Of a DNA stretch of 64,000 nt, positions 1-11,945 are shown in pieces. How positions within the stretch are numbered: the first letter of the stretch is position 1; every line of letters begins with the position of its first letter. Below the pieces are notes generated by a model that had not been told where the DNA came from, did no database searches, and was given only the letters and a program-made list of their open reading frames with translations. The DNA is from Viscum album (taxonomy: Eukaryota > Streptophyta > Magnoliopsida > Santalales > Viscaceae), in NCBI GenBank assembly GCA_963277665.1, contig OY728123.1:628988915-629052914 (forward strand). The letters run 5' to 3'. Both the position numbers and the translations under genes were made by a program.

Positions 1-900
1 TATTATTAAACTGCCTAAAATGTTTATTATAATTTATAACATGTGAACAATCATTAATATGATAGTTTCATGAAGATATTAATATCTAGGTAATAATTTT
101 TTCTTTAAGTTCTATAGAAATATCTCATAATAATGTTCTGTCATAGAGAAAAAAAATTTGATGTAAAAATATATACATCAATTCTAATAGTGAAAAAATA
201 TTCTCGGTTATGAAAAAATATTCCTTGGTTTACTACACTATAGAATAATCCTCAAAATTTTCATGTGACATTTTTTATATTATAGAAATTGTTTCACAAC
301 TCATTATCCCAATCAAGTTATATATATCATGATCTAATATTGTGGCATGATCTATATGTAATATTACAAATAAAATACTTATAAAAATTCATCTATGGGC
401 AACAAATGTGTCTCACAACATTATTATCACATTTTTATAACAATTATTCTTAATTCATATTATTTCAAAGTAATAATATTACACCATGAAATGGATCCCC
501 CTCCCCTCAAAGTATTATTATTCCTTTTCAATAAAACAAACATTAAATGGAAAATAAATCTTCTTTTAAGTATGTATATAATATATATAACATAAATCCA
601 ACATAAAAACTATGAAATGAATTATATAAAGAAATATATCATTGTATGCTTCTAATATATGAGTATTATTTAAACACTAAACCACTAGATATAATGATTC
701 ATAAGGGATTCTTTCATCCCTTGATATAATGATCAATAAAATATTGACCATGTATCAATTGGGATTTTCTTTTACATGACCCCATTCCTCCCAATAATAC
801 TCCTCCTCAGCTGACGCTATGAGAAGGGATATAGTGACTACCGGAGTACCATCTCCAGCAGGACTAGGGATGGTGACTATCACCATGGGTAAAATAAACA
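1..900. other. AT-rich stretch, probably outer part of element D 3' LTR
   Basis: No gene seen. It is contiguous with the 3' LTR of element D, and by length comparison with the other LTR (from about 9018) part of it should be LTR, but I could not align it convincingly. A small hairpin (AAGGGAT at 703-709 pairing with ATCCCTT at 716-722) is flanked by two copies of GATATAATGAT. Confidence 0.4.
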
Positions 901-3900
901 TGAATTGGGAGGAATTTCCCTATGATAAAACTTATAAAAGATAGAGATAATATATATACACCAATAAAAACATACTCAGATATAAAAAATAATCCCATTT
1001 CCATAAATTTAATGTCACACATTACTAAAAGAACATAAATAAATATACTAGTACTGAAATATAAAGATGACAACAAGCATGAATCCTAAAAAACTCATGA
1101 AAATATGAAGCTAGTAATATTCATCCAGATCTAAAATCTGCTATAAATTACCTAAAGTAGTTTATATATGTATGGGGTAAGAATGAAATTATAATTTTTA
1201 GGATCATCCTTAGAACCTCTCTTGTAAATGATGAAAAATGAATGCAAATGAATAGTTAATAATAGTTAAACTGTCTCGTCCCCAAAATAGGAATACTATG
1301 TTCCCAACCTCACCATGGCTATCTCTCATGAAGTATCACCTAAAAGAGATCATATAATAAAATAAATCAACAAGGGTTCCTCACTACCACTTCCCCACTA
1401 GTTTGATTCTCTTCCCTAATGTCTCACATCCTAATATATCTCTCTCCAAAATTAATCCATCCTAGAGACACCTAGGCTATGTATCACGACATGCACCTCA
1501 GAGAAATATCATTGCATCATCCCATATCACCTCTATATATTGTAATAGAGTTGTTTGTGGGATCCATCACATCCCATATGATGTGTATCAAACATCAGTT
1601 ATTATACCTCAAGCCATCAAATCCCAAACACTGAGTAAGGTACCTTGATCCAACATAATCGACACACATGAAACCTATAATAATCCTTTAGATAAAATAT
1701 CCCAATAAAAATGTGTTTGAATTAACCATAATCCACTACCAGCCACTATACATGTATATGGGGAACTAACCACCATGAACACCAACATATAAATCTACCA
1801 ATATAATATAGATAGGCCAGTGGGGGTAGTCATTCATCCATCCTCCCAATGAGATGTTGAGGAAAACACTATCCTAAAGTCCACTGGGTGTTAGTTTCCT
1901 AAATAAAATTGGGTTGGGTAGCATAAAAAATCATATAATACATGGATATATTATATCTCCCAACCACTTTATAGGTATAATATATTCCTTTAATCAAATA
2001 CAACTGATGTCCCTTGGAATCTCGGCTACCACTACTAGGGATTAGATATTTTATATGCACAAAACCATTTAGGGAGATAAATTAAATTGATTCCTTACTA
2101 TTTATAATTTTCTTCTGTTTATTAATTTATTATCCACTAATTAAACATTAAAAGTATTCCAAATTTCATTACATTAATCATTAGAGTGAATTTTATACGC
2201 ACTAGGCGCATTCCTAACCATGTCCAAAGTTTCTCAAGATAATTTATTTTTCATTCCCGAAAAAATCATCACCATGGGTATAAAATTTATTAAAAATTAA
2301 TAACCAACCCATATTTTAGGTTACTCTAGGATAAAAATCTTAAGAAACATCCAATAGAAATGTAACCAAGAAGACCTAGTTGCATCGACCTTTGTGGAAT
2401 GGAATGTAAATAAATATGCAACTAGTCCATCGGCCACAAAATATATTCATATAAAGCAAGCTTTCATCTTCAATCACAAAATAGGGTAACCACATCTACA
2501 ACCCATTCCATAACATTCAGTTCCATCACCAATACCCACATGAATATCCCCATGCACCTCATAATCACATGCATCAACTATTTCCACAAACATTGGCCTC
2601 TACCCCAATATCACATCATCCATTCCAGGCTCATCCATCCCATGATTCTCAAATATAGTGAGAAAAAATCTATATAAACTAAAAAGTAATCTATAAAAAA
2701 TAATAGTCAACAGGGTAAACTAGTCCCTAATAAAAAACATTCATCCTTCACATGAAAAAAAGGATCTCATATCCCCCAATACAATCCATTCATCCTTCTC
2801 AATAAAACATGCAATCTCGGTCCCAATAATTATATTTTACCAACAAATGGTTTCATTACATCATGAATTAAAAAATTCATTATTTATAAGTTCCAACTAT
2901 GGGAAACAATGAAATCATCTATGAAAAACTATTTAAACTATTAAACATGCTATCAAGTATCAAACCATTTTAAAAAAACTGATAGAAAAAAATTTCCCAT
3001 TTTATATGAATTTTAATTATTATTGTCAAAAATAACTAAAATGATTCACATTATTTATAATTTATATTAACACATGGAAGATCATATTCAGTTAAACAAG
3101 TACATTTGATCAATTTTAATAACAGTAATATTATAAAATACCTTAGATTAAATTAAACATGCTTTTTCTTTAATTATATTTCCAAAATATTAATAATTAC
3201 CATTCTTGTGTTCTTTAACATTATACAATGAAAGAAAAATGAAATAACAAGAATGTAAATATGTTGTAAAATCATATTATAAATATCACACTATCTATAA
3301 AATCAATAGAAAAACCTTTAAAGTGGTATTAAACATTGACATGTAGTTATTAACCAATTTCATAATTAATTAAGTTAAATAATTAGTAGATTCATTTGAA
3401 TATCATCCAAAAGTAAAAACTATGCTATATTTATGAATTCACATGAATAAAATAGAAGAAATAAATACACAAACATAGAGGATTCATCATTCTTCTCATG
3501 AAAATTGGCAAATGTTGTGGATACTGATCACTTCTATCGTAAGAAGCTGAATCCCACCAAGGACATGACGCCACAACCGCACCCATAAACAACAAAAAAT
3601 GAATAATATATTCAATAGGAATCTACATTACATGTTAGGAAATAAGTGGGTGGAATAATGAAGAAAAAAACAAGAGTACTATAGATAACTACAATTGGAT
3701 CATTGTGGATCCCAAATAAGAATTTGGGAATCAATCCACTTTGAAGGGATCTTGAAATTCCTAATGAATGTTACTTTTAACCTGGAGTATTGGGAGGGAA
3801 CTGTAGGTTTTTTAATGAATTTATAATCCCTAGTACACTAAAATAATGGATCATTTATTCTTTAAATATCCCACATTTTATATTTCTCTAAAAAAATGTA

Positions 3901-4601
3901 ACCTCAAACCTCACAACCTACTTTAAATTCTCATCTTAAATTACATATTTACAATGTGAGTTTATCGCCACCAGATTTTATGAAATAAAGTATCAGAATA
4001 TTTAATATGTCAATATTAACTTTATTTTAGAAATTCCCATTTCTCAAATCATCCTACACATTCCACGATACCTTTTTTAGGCATAAAACACATTAATACT
4101 ATAAACCACTCATTGATGAAATAATTTCTCCTCGCATCCATATTTTAGCATCCAGACACCATCATACCTCCACTAATCCTCTTACAAGCTCCGTAGTCTT
4201 TGTAAACACACGAATGGTCTGTCTATATGGATCTAGGTCTTTACATCGTATATGTTTCAAATAATTCTCTTCTTCAATAATCTCAAACCAAATAAAGAGA
4301 TAAAATTAAAGGGTTATTTGAACAGCCACCCCAGAAGATAACTCTTAAGGATCTAAATATTACAGGATATTAACCACCTCATCAATGGAAAAAGGTGAAG
4401 AACCATAAAACCATTGTAACCATTTCCTTATAAAATCTCCAGGGAAATTACCTCTTAGATGAGAATAGGTAGAAAACAAACAACATGAGGAAACCATCTC
4501 ATATCCCAAAAATGGGTCAACAACCACAACTAGAGTTACAAATATAGAGTACAAAAACAAAAAAAATGATTAGGGGAATGAGAATATATATGTGAATCAC
4601 A
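901..4601 (-). mobile_element. Element D, 3' LTR (chromovirus; left end not located)
   Basis: The stretch around 921-1046 matches 9541-9663, and 1100-2770 matches 42770-44427, for example the shared ACTATGTTCCCAACCTCAC near 1301 and 42958. These are the two LTR copies of one element, the other being split by element C. On the minus strand the LTR begins TGTGATTCAC at 4601, directly after the decayed chromodomain end of pol. The left limit is uncertain and may lie in 1-900 or outside the window. No gene is seen inside; the short reading frames are AT-rich noise. Confidence 0.75.
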
Positions 4602-4665
4602 TTCCTAGGTACTCTCTTATATTCCACTAGTCCATCATAGAACATGGTCTATGGGAATAGCACAC
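4602..4665 (-). pseudogene. Element D pol: chromodomain tail
   Basis: Reading the minus strand gives a degenerate chromodomain end, IPIDHVL-stop-W, followed by EST-stop-E. This matches the VLW....EE.TWE signature seen at the pol end of the other elements here. Two stops fall where tryptophan is expected (TGG to TGA or TAG), which is G-to-A decay. In chromoviruses this domain guides integration towards heterochromatin by binding modified histones. The coding tail runs directly into the LTR start at 4601. It cannot be functional. Confidence 0.6.
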
Positions 4666-4739
4666 CGATGTAATATCATCTCCTTTAAATCAGGGAGCTT
4701 TAAAGGCCACTCCTGAAAGGTCTCATCATTTTAAAAATT

Positions 4740-5990
4740 GATCTCAACCATATCAATGATGTGAGAGTCATCAAAAATGTAATTGTTGGGATATGAAATG
4801 TGAAACAAAACTTGTTTCTAGATCTTATGTGGTGAAAGTCATATCTGATACTCTATTGCTCCAACGTGATCCAACACCATGAAAGGTCCAACAAATATGG
4901 TAGAAGGTTTAATCCCACAACCAAACCATCATTTCTCATGATGAGGATTCACCTTTAAGAACAAGTTATCTATAACATAAAACATTAGATTTCTCCTCCT
5001 ATAATTAGTATAATATTTTTGAAAAAATAAACCACCTTAATTATTTATCAAATCAACCTTACCATCTCATTAATACATTGAACTAGCTTTGTATTGAGAA
5101 TTTCTGCATCTCCTACCCCATTCCATCAAAATGAAGAACATAAATTTAATATGAAAAAATCATAAAATTTTGTCATACCAATGGTGTAGTGAAAACATTT
5201 TTTATAAAATAACTCAACAAAATTCAGTTTCCTCATCCATGAACCACTAAAATCTAAGACAAAAGAGAAAAACATATCCCCAAGAGTTTTCATGGTCCTA
5301 TCTAACTGATCATCCTAATATGAATCAAAAATTATTGTTATGGTTTAACTATAAGAAAAATCATATTGGACACCCCTCCACACCCTTGAGGTAAATTAAA
5401 TATTTCAATTAGAGATGATCTTCTTCGGGACTCCACAGAGTATCACTACTTACTTCTGATACTTCCTTGAAAATATCAACATAGAGCACACATACTTAGT
5501 AATTATGAAGTGGGATGATTTTATTGGACAGTAAATAATGACCTATATTTAATCAAATCCACATTTAGGTCAAGGTAATCTAGTCATAATTTTCCCCAAT
5601 GTTTCCATCAACTTCCATGAGTGAACATATAATTACTAGAGTAACCTGCTGGGAACACGGTTCTTGGAAATCACTCTTTGGGAGACCAAACATTGAGATG
5701 CAAAATCTAAAACAACATGCTTTAACCCTATCCACCAAAACAAGCCTCTATAATCTTGGTATATCTTTTTCATGTAAGGATGTACTAATAAGGGTGATGA
5801 ATGGAACAAATAGATAATCATGTAACACATCATCTAAGGAATATAAATACTCCCTTGGAAAAACACCTGGTGTCTTCCATCCTTAGAAAACCCATCAATG
5901 GAATCCCTAAATAAAACTCAGTCGCTCCATACCTCCCCCACATAATCCCCCAACTGGGCGTCTTCCACCTACATCACCAAAGATGACTTT
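4740..5990 (-). pseudogene. Element D pol: integrase remnant
   Basis: Two readable islands identify the integrase of a Ty3/gypsy element. At about 4749-4805 the minus strand reads FHISYPNNYIFDDSHIID, the C-terminal FHVSMLRKYIPDPSH motif of plant gypsy integrases. At about 5232-5315 it reads DDQLDRTMKTLGDM then VLDFSGSW, the conserved block near the third catalytic residue (usually TDGQSERT..LEDM..VLDF.GSW). Stops and frameshifts elsewhere break the frame. The enzyme would insert cDNA into the genome; this copy is dead. Its place between chromodomain and RNase H fits gypsy order. Confidence 0.7.
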
Positions 5991-6237
5991 AATTTCATCT
6001 AGAAAATAAAAATGTTACCACCATCCTCTCATATATCTGGATGCAACACAAATAGATATTCCATCTCTACCTAGTAATCTCTAGATTCAAACATGGAATT
6101 AGTATGTGACTTCATGCTCAGTGAATTAGCCACAACATCCCCCTTATAGATGAATATGAAATCTGGAAGGCATAGTCCTACAAAAATTATATCCACCATC
6201 CATATCACATGATCAATTAATGATGGGGGAAGACATA

Positions 6238-6360
6238 CCTCAAGCACTCATGATCGGTGAAAACTGTAAAATTCTCACTGATGAGGTAATATTTATAAAA
6301 CTTCAAGTCAAACACCACTCTAACTAACTCGAGATCGAGGGTGGAATAGTTATTCTCAAG
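6238..6360 (-). pseudogene. Element D pol: RNase H remnant
   Basis: An uninterrupted minus-strand stretch reads NNYSTLDLELVRVVFDLK followed by TVFTDHECL. The gypsy RNase H consensus has NYPTHDLELAAVVFALK and TDHKSL at these places. The aspartate of TDH and the glutamate of LDLEL, both expected in the active site, are still readable. The domain degrades the RNA strand during reverse transcription. It lies between the RT (higher coordinates) and integrase (lower coordinates), as expected. It is short and not part of a longer open frame, so it is a fossil. Confidence 0.7.
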
Positions 6361-6767
6361 AGGGTATAACCATCAATACCCTTAAGAAACAAATGATACC
6401 TATTTAATTTGAAAATATTGAAAAAAAAGATGTGATGTTTCATAAAAATCATCAATTTATATTATATATGCTACCAAATAAAAAAATCAAGTGTTGACCA
6501 ACTTCTCCTTGAATTATTTAAAATCTGTATCACACTGGTCAGTATCCAATAATTATTGATCCTTTCTAGTAATGTATGTTTGATGGATATCATTATCATA
6601 TAAATATACCACAAACCTCCTATAATAGCCTTCAATAATAAGGAAACTATTATTCTATGGAATAGTTTTTGGGTGATTCACGTTAGACAGCTGCATCTAT
6701 CATCAAAGGATCCACAACTATTCCATGGTAGTACATGACATGCCCCTAAGAAATAAAAATCACGAAA

Positions 6768-7255
6768 CTAGAACTTTGACTTTACTAACATATCAAATAA
6801 AATATTATGATGAAGAATTTTCCCAATAGTACATAAAATCTCTACATTATTCTTCTTATACATGGAGTGGATTTTGTTGACGAAAACCACCATGACCTTA
6901 TCTAGGAACACCCTGAACACTACACTTATCGATTTTATAAGCATGTATGGAGTGTTCATGACACTTAATGAAATCCAAATTAACTCATAATTCCCATCAA
7001 GACAACAAAAATTGTTCTTCTAAATATCCTCATCCTTCACCCACATCTGATGATATCCTAATTGCAGATCAATTTTTTAGAACCATGTTTCTCCTTTAAG
7101 TTTTTTGAAAATATAATTGATCCACTAAAGAGGATTTTTTTTCTTCAGTATCAACTGGTTTTTTTTATCATGATCAATAACAATATGTAAACATCCAACA
7201 ACCTTCTTAATAAAAAAAATGAGTGCACCCATGGTGACACACTCATCCAAACAAA
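6768..7255 (-). pseudogene. Element D pol: reverse transcriptase remnant
   Basis: The minus strand at 6768-6959 is open and reads FLDKVMVVFVNKIHSM, aligning with the gypsy RT motif FLDKFVVVFIDDILIYS. The catalytic FIDD box has become FVNK (6873-6884), so both aspartates are lost. Upstream, near 7225-7245, the reverse complement resembles the S.SPWGAP motif that begins the RT palm. Frameshifts separate the pieces. Reverse transcriptase copies the element's RNA into cDNA; this copy cannot. Confidence 0.7.
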
Positions 7256-9017
7256 AACTCACTATAATAGATCATCGAGTTGTACTCATAAATCTAAAAA
7301 ACTCTAAAGGTTCCATCATATATGAATACATCGATATAGGAGACACATATAGATATAGATATATCCCAAACCTAATCTACCATAAAGGGTGTAATTGAAA
7401 AACTTTCTTGGGAAAAACATCAGGGTACTCTTCTATAAATCTATAAAATGATGAATTATGAACCATCAAAGAAGGAAGATAATGATATAACACGCCTTTG
7501 ATCTATCCATGGGTATCTATTTTCAATGAAAACTTATGTCTCTCCCTCTTAATCATATAACTCAACCTTCGTCTTGAATTAATCCACAATGGAATGAACC
7601 AAATAAATATAGTATTTTTCAAGGATGTTATCCTATGACTATGTTAAAAAGCATAGGAAGTTTCTCAAAGTTTAGTCTTTCCCCAACACTAGCTCTTATA
7701 TTCTACATACTTAATAAAGATAATATTGAACTACAACTAGAATAGTCCACTCCAAGGGAATTGGAAGCCTCTCAACCTTAATTCCCGAATCATGTATGAG
7801 AGTAGGTTATATGAAGAATTTCATATCTCCCAAATTCAAAAAATAATACACCAATGTAGAAAATAATAAAAGTGTACCTTAGATAATGTCTCGCTAACCT
7901 GAAGCTAGGAACGCTAGAGCATGAAGCTAGCTAGGGCCTATTACAATGCCTCTCTGACCTTGATAATGACTATTTCAATTTCCACTCTACTATTTGAGGA
8001 TGAGGAGAATCGCATGGTTGTGATTTTCTTTCCCCATCTACTCACTTCAAATCCCAAACTGGGACAACCTGTTTATTTTACCTCAGCTAAAATGTCATGA
8101 AAGGAGGAATATAATGTTAAACACCTAAAACATGAAAAATTATCAGCAATTTTAGGCACGATTACCACATATGACCACATCCTTCATAAGAACAATAAAA
8201 TTCTAATCCATTTCCATAGTTCTAAGAGCCACCACCCCTATAGAAATGAGATAATGATGGATTTTTTCAAAACCTCTACAAATTAAAAAATCTTTTATCC
8301 TAAAAATTGGAAATATGGGACCACAATTATTCTTTTTTAGAAATACAAATTTCTACCCTCTCATGATGAGGTAGTTCTATCCAACGTCATCTCAATTACC
8401 TTTACTCTTTTCATCACCTTCAGATTTTCCGATCACATGAATAGGATAACATGGTGTTGGGTATCTATATGTAATGATTCCTAAAAATTCATCTCATGTT
8501 CCTCCTCATCTATGAAAAGTTCTGAGAAATATTATGTAAAGGTTATAAAAAACACTCCAAATAATCTCACATTGGAACTCCCTTGTCGAAGGGAATGAAA
8601 CTCTTGGTGACTGGACACCTTTATAGTCAAAGAAATAAACTATTAACAAAATTGGTCCTCGAACTTATCCAATGAGACCATTAATTCCTTTAGATCCCTA
8701 ATTTATAAGATCCACCACTTCATCACTTCCCCACATAGCATCATCACATCCAATGAAACCCAGTTCTCCTTCCAAGAACGGATTGAACTGAAAGTTATCT
8801 CATCCCCCTCCAACCAATCTTCAACAATTGAATCAATAATGGTGCCCTAATACTTCTATAGAATCTAGATTCTAAACTATGATAGTGTCCTCCTCCATGT
8901 GTTTTCATCGTCAACCTCTAATCTATAGAGATCTACTGGAATATCGTCCCGAACATATTCAGGGAAAACCTAAGTAGGAAATCAACCTATAGACAAAACT
9001 GTAAGATGAAAATATTG
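7256..9017 (-). pseudogene. Element D: protease and gag region, unreadable
   Basis: By position, between RT and the 5' LTR, this 1.76 kb should hold gag and protease. I could not find a convincing protease DSG or zinc-knuckle motif. It has many stops in all frames. The assignment rests on element order only. A primer-binding site is expected just below 9018 but is not recognisable. Confidence 0.4.
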
Positions 9018-9663
9018 TAAGACTCCAAAAACTTGAATATATAATATTAAAAATTATTTATTTATTTATTTAATTATATTTCTTGTTGTTTCAACCTATC
9101 CTAATTTATACCCATTTCAAACATATATACATATAATAAAGATACTTAATTCATTCCTAGGTCTTTACCCCACAACTAGCTTCTCTTCTATTAGTAGGTT
9201 CAATAAATATAAAGGTCTATGAATAATATCATAGGGGGAACTAAATACCTCTTTACTTATTAGCCTTCTATGTTTATATTTCTTATTAAACATAAGTGAT
9301 ACTATTTTACAACCAACCAATGAATCCTCACCAGTTCTTTACTCAAAAATCCATATTATCCCTCAACTGAAACCTTTGATGAAAATCTATCACTACCCCC
9401 TATTTCTAAAGAGTACCACTGTAAGGAATAAAATTAGAGAATGAAGATAGAGACAGATTGAGTCCTGCCTCTAATATTCCCTAGGTTGGAAAATTTAATC
9501 TAGGTTATAATTTGCATAAAATGGATGGCATTACCCTCAAGGAGAATATTCAAAAGTGAGAGATAAGAAAAACATAGCAATCAACACCTGCTCAGATATA
9601 TAAAATAATCATAGTTACATACACGTAATTTTATGCAATACAGAAAAAATTAATGGAAACTAC
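9018..9663 (-). mobile_element. Element D, 5' LTR, first fragment
   Basis: The right part matches 921-1046 of the other D LTR: both have AAAG..AGAGATAA followed about 30 bases later by CTCAGATATA. It continues at 42721, after element C. The proposed left end (TGTAAGACTCC near 9018) is a guess from its similarity to other LTR starts in the window. Confidence 0.55.
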
Positions 9664-10738
9664 TATGATTCCCTAAACCTGGGTGTCACTCATAGGTTCC
9701 CCAAGCCTGGTTGGCCACATGGCCTTAAAGAGATCTCCCTAAATTCCAGAGGATACCGACCAACAGTGAGGTCATATGGTGTGATTGTGGGAAGACTATG
9801 CCCTCATTATTAAATTGTAGCATAGAGGATAAATATAATAATAGGAAAATAGAGGAAGAAATATAAAAAATAGATGCAACAGCGGAAACATGAACTATAA
9901 CACTAGACCAAAAACCCATCATAGCAGAAATAGTAATAGGAAATAAATAACAAAAGAAACTGATAATAATACTAAAAATATAGAAATAGAATCATATACA
10001 AAATATGATGATAATGTATGAATTGTCTCTACAAAATCATAAAATAGGTATACATGGAAGTAGGAAAAACATTCTATACAAAAGAATCAAAAAAACCAAA
10101 AACTATCCATCATCCTGAGCACTAGGTGGGTCATCTACTACCAAACCCCATCTCAACATAGGAAAGTAAGATCATATGTCAAAATCGGGTCGCTTCCCAT
10201 TTTCATCACCTATATACAAGTAATATACCTTGGTACAAATAGAGGCCCAGATATAAAGTGAGATATTATCAGAAGGCCACCACCAATGGCGTCTACGCCA
10301 TTCATTTTGTGAAATATAAACTTACAGTGTGCAAGTATGTATAAAACTAAAGTAGTACATCAATTTAAATACCAAGATACCTCTTTCAAAATTATCTAGT
10401 AATGTCTATTAACATGAGATCATATAATTAATTCATTTAAGTTCAGTTTATATGATAATTCATGTGATGTATAATGAGAACTGACATTATATCCTGATAG
10501 TGATAATAAATGATCTAATAAAAAACATGGAATTATTTAATGATGATAATAGTAAAGATCGTCCACGGTAATAATCAAGGAATTCATAACCTTGGGGGTT
10601 GAGCAAACTTAGTGATAAACCAAACCCTACCTAATAGGGGTCTGTATATAATCTAAGTGGAATCACCCAATGGATTCCACTATAAAATTATTATAACTGA
10701 GTTCAAGGATCTCATCCAAGTAAAACAGGATATGAAGT
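9664..10738 (-). mobile_element. Element C, 3' LTR, first fragment
   Basis: Matches 39977-41035, for example GGTTGGCCACATGGCCTT at 9709 and 40023. The terminal TGTGACATCC of the intact copy is decayed to TATGATTCCC here. Element B interrupts it at about 10739; it resumes at 32765. Confidence 0.85.
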
Positions 10739-11734
10739 TATAGTGACCCAATTTTCTTACATGATTATTACATAATTTTAAAGATAAACAACTTAAAATC
10801 ATTACAAAACCAAGATCTAAAGGTTTAGGGTCTTGGGAAAATTATAAACATACACTACATTTACATTTTAAAACATAAAAAAAATATTTTGATTCCTTAT
10901 TCTCTAGCTCCTTAGTGGAACTCATTCACTTCTTACTATAAGTAGTCACCTGAGGATATACATAAATGAAACGGGAGAACTGAAATCCCAATAAGAAGAT
11001 AGATAAGAACATGAATCAATATAAATTAGGTGAGAATAATCATCATAATTATAACATAAGTGTGGTATCATCATCATCATAATGAGAGGAATCTTTAAAT
11101 AAAGGTATAGAATATGGAAATTCATAAAAAGGAAACATAGTGTCTTAGTGGTCAACTACCACACATAGTTGTGAACAAATCTAGTGTCATGTTCACATAT
11201 AAAATACATGAATAATCATAAAATAATACGCACTATGAACAAATATATCATAATTTTAATGCATATTTCACATTATTTCATGAGATACATCACATTATCC
11301 ACTGTATTGGAGTGCTATATAATTTCGGGTGTGCCCATAAAATCGTAACATTTACATAATCATGCATGCCACATAGAATGTATAACAGTATTTTCCGTTA
11401 AATAACCCCTGGAAAGAAAATGGGATTGATGATAATTTTATAAATAAAACTATCATGAATAAATATAGGGGTTATAAAAACAAAAAGGTAATAACATTCT
11501 ATTTATATTATTCATAAATCTTGAGTGAAGAATAAACAATTTTAAGAGAAGAAAAAGATGTGTTTTTTTAAGAAGAGTTATTTTGGAGAAATCTTTTCAT
11601 TTATTATAAAATAATATTTGAAAAATGCATATCCTTAAAAAGAAAAGGTAAATTACATTTTAATTACAAAATATGAACACTAATACAATGGAATATAGAA
11701 TAACCTAAACAAAGGAATTGGGTTCGAGAATCCC

Positions 11735-11742
11735 CTTACCTT
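11735..11742 (-). promoter_or_regulatory. Splice-donor-like site in element B 3' LTR
   Basis: Minus strand AAGGTAAG followed by GGG, a consensus plant 5' splice site. The same octamer is preserved in the other LTR at 30961-30968. Confidence 0.4.
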
Positions 11743-11940
11743 TTGTATGAAATATTTCTTCACATTAATATCTTGGATAATCAAATTAGATTCATTAATA
11801 AATAAATATAGAACCTATTATACATTTATTTTATTTATTATAAATTTATTATGTTCTCTTATGGTCATTATGATGAGTTATAGTGTACAATTTCATTTCT
11901 TGGGAGTGTTCTTTCTCAATATTTTCATGATCAGTTCACT

Positions 11941-11945
11941 TGTAT
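11941..11945 (+). repeat. Target site duplication of element A, left copy
   Basis: TGTAT, identical to 22237-22241 on the far side of element A. Five bases is the usual Ty3/gypsy duplication length. Confidence 0.85.

Larger units (their letters stand above)
10739..11945 (-). mobile_element. Element B, 3' LTR, first fragment
   Basis: Aligns with 29965-31175 of B's other LTR, for example TTACATGATTATT near 10757 and 29983. Ends where element A is inserted, inside GTTCACTTGTAT, which in the uninterrupted copy reads GGTTCACTTGTATACATG (31159 onwards). Confidence 0.9.

Noticed and set aside
11068..11085. CATCATCATCAT and similar short trinucleotide runs (also 30262, 39738)
   Set aside because: Very short microsatellites, common in AT-rich DNA and of no clear meaning here.
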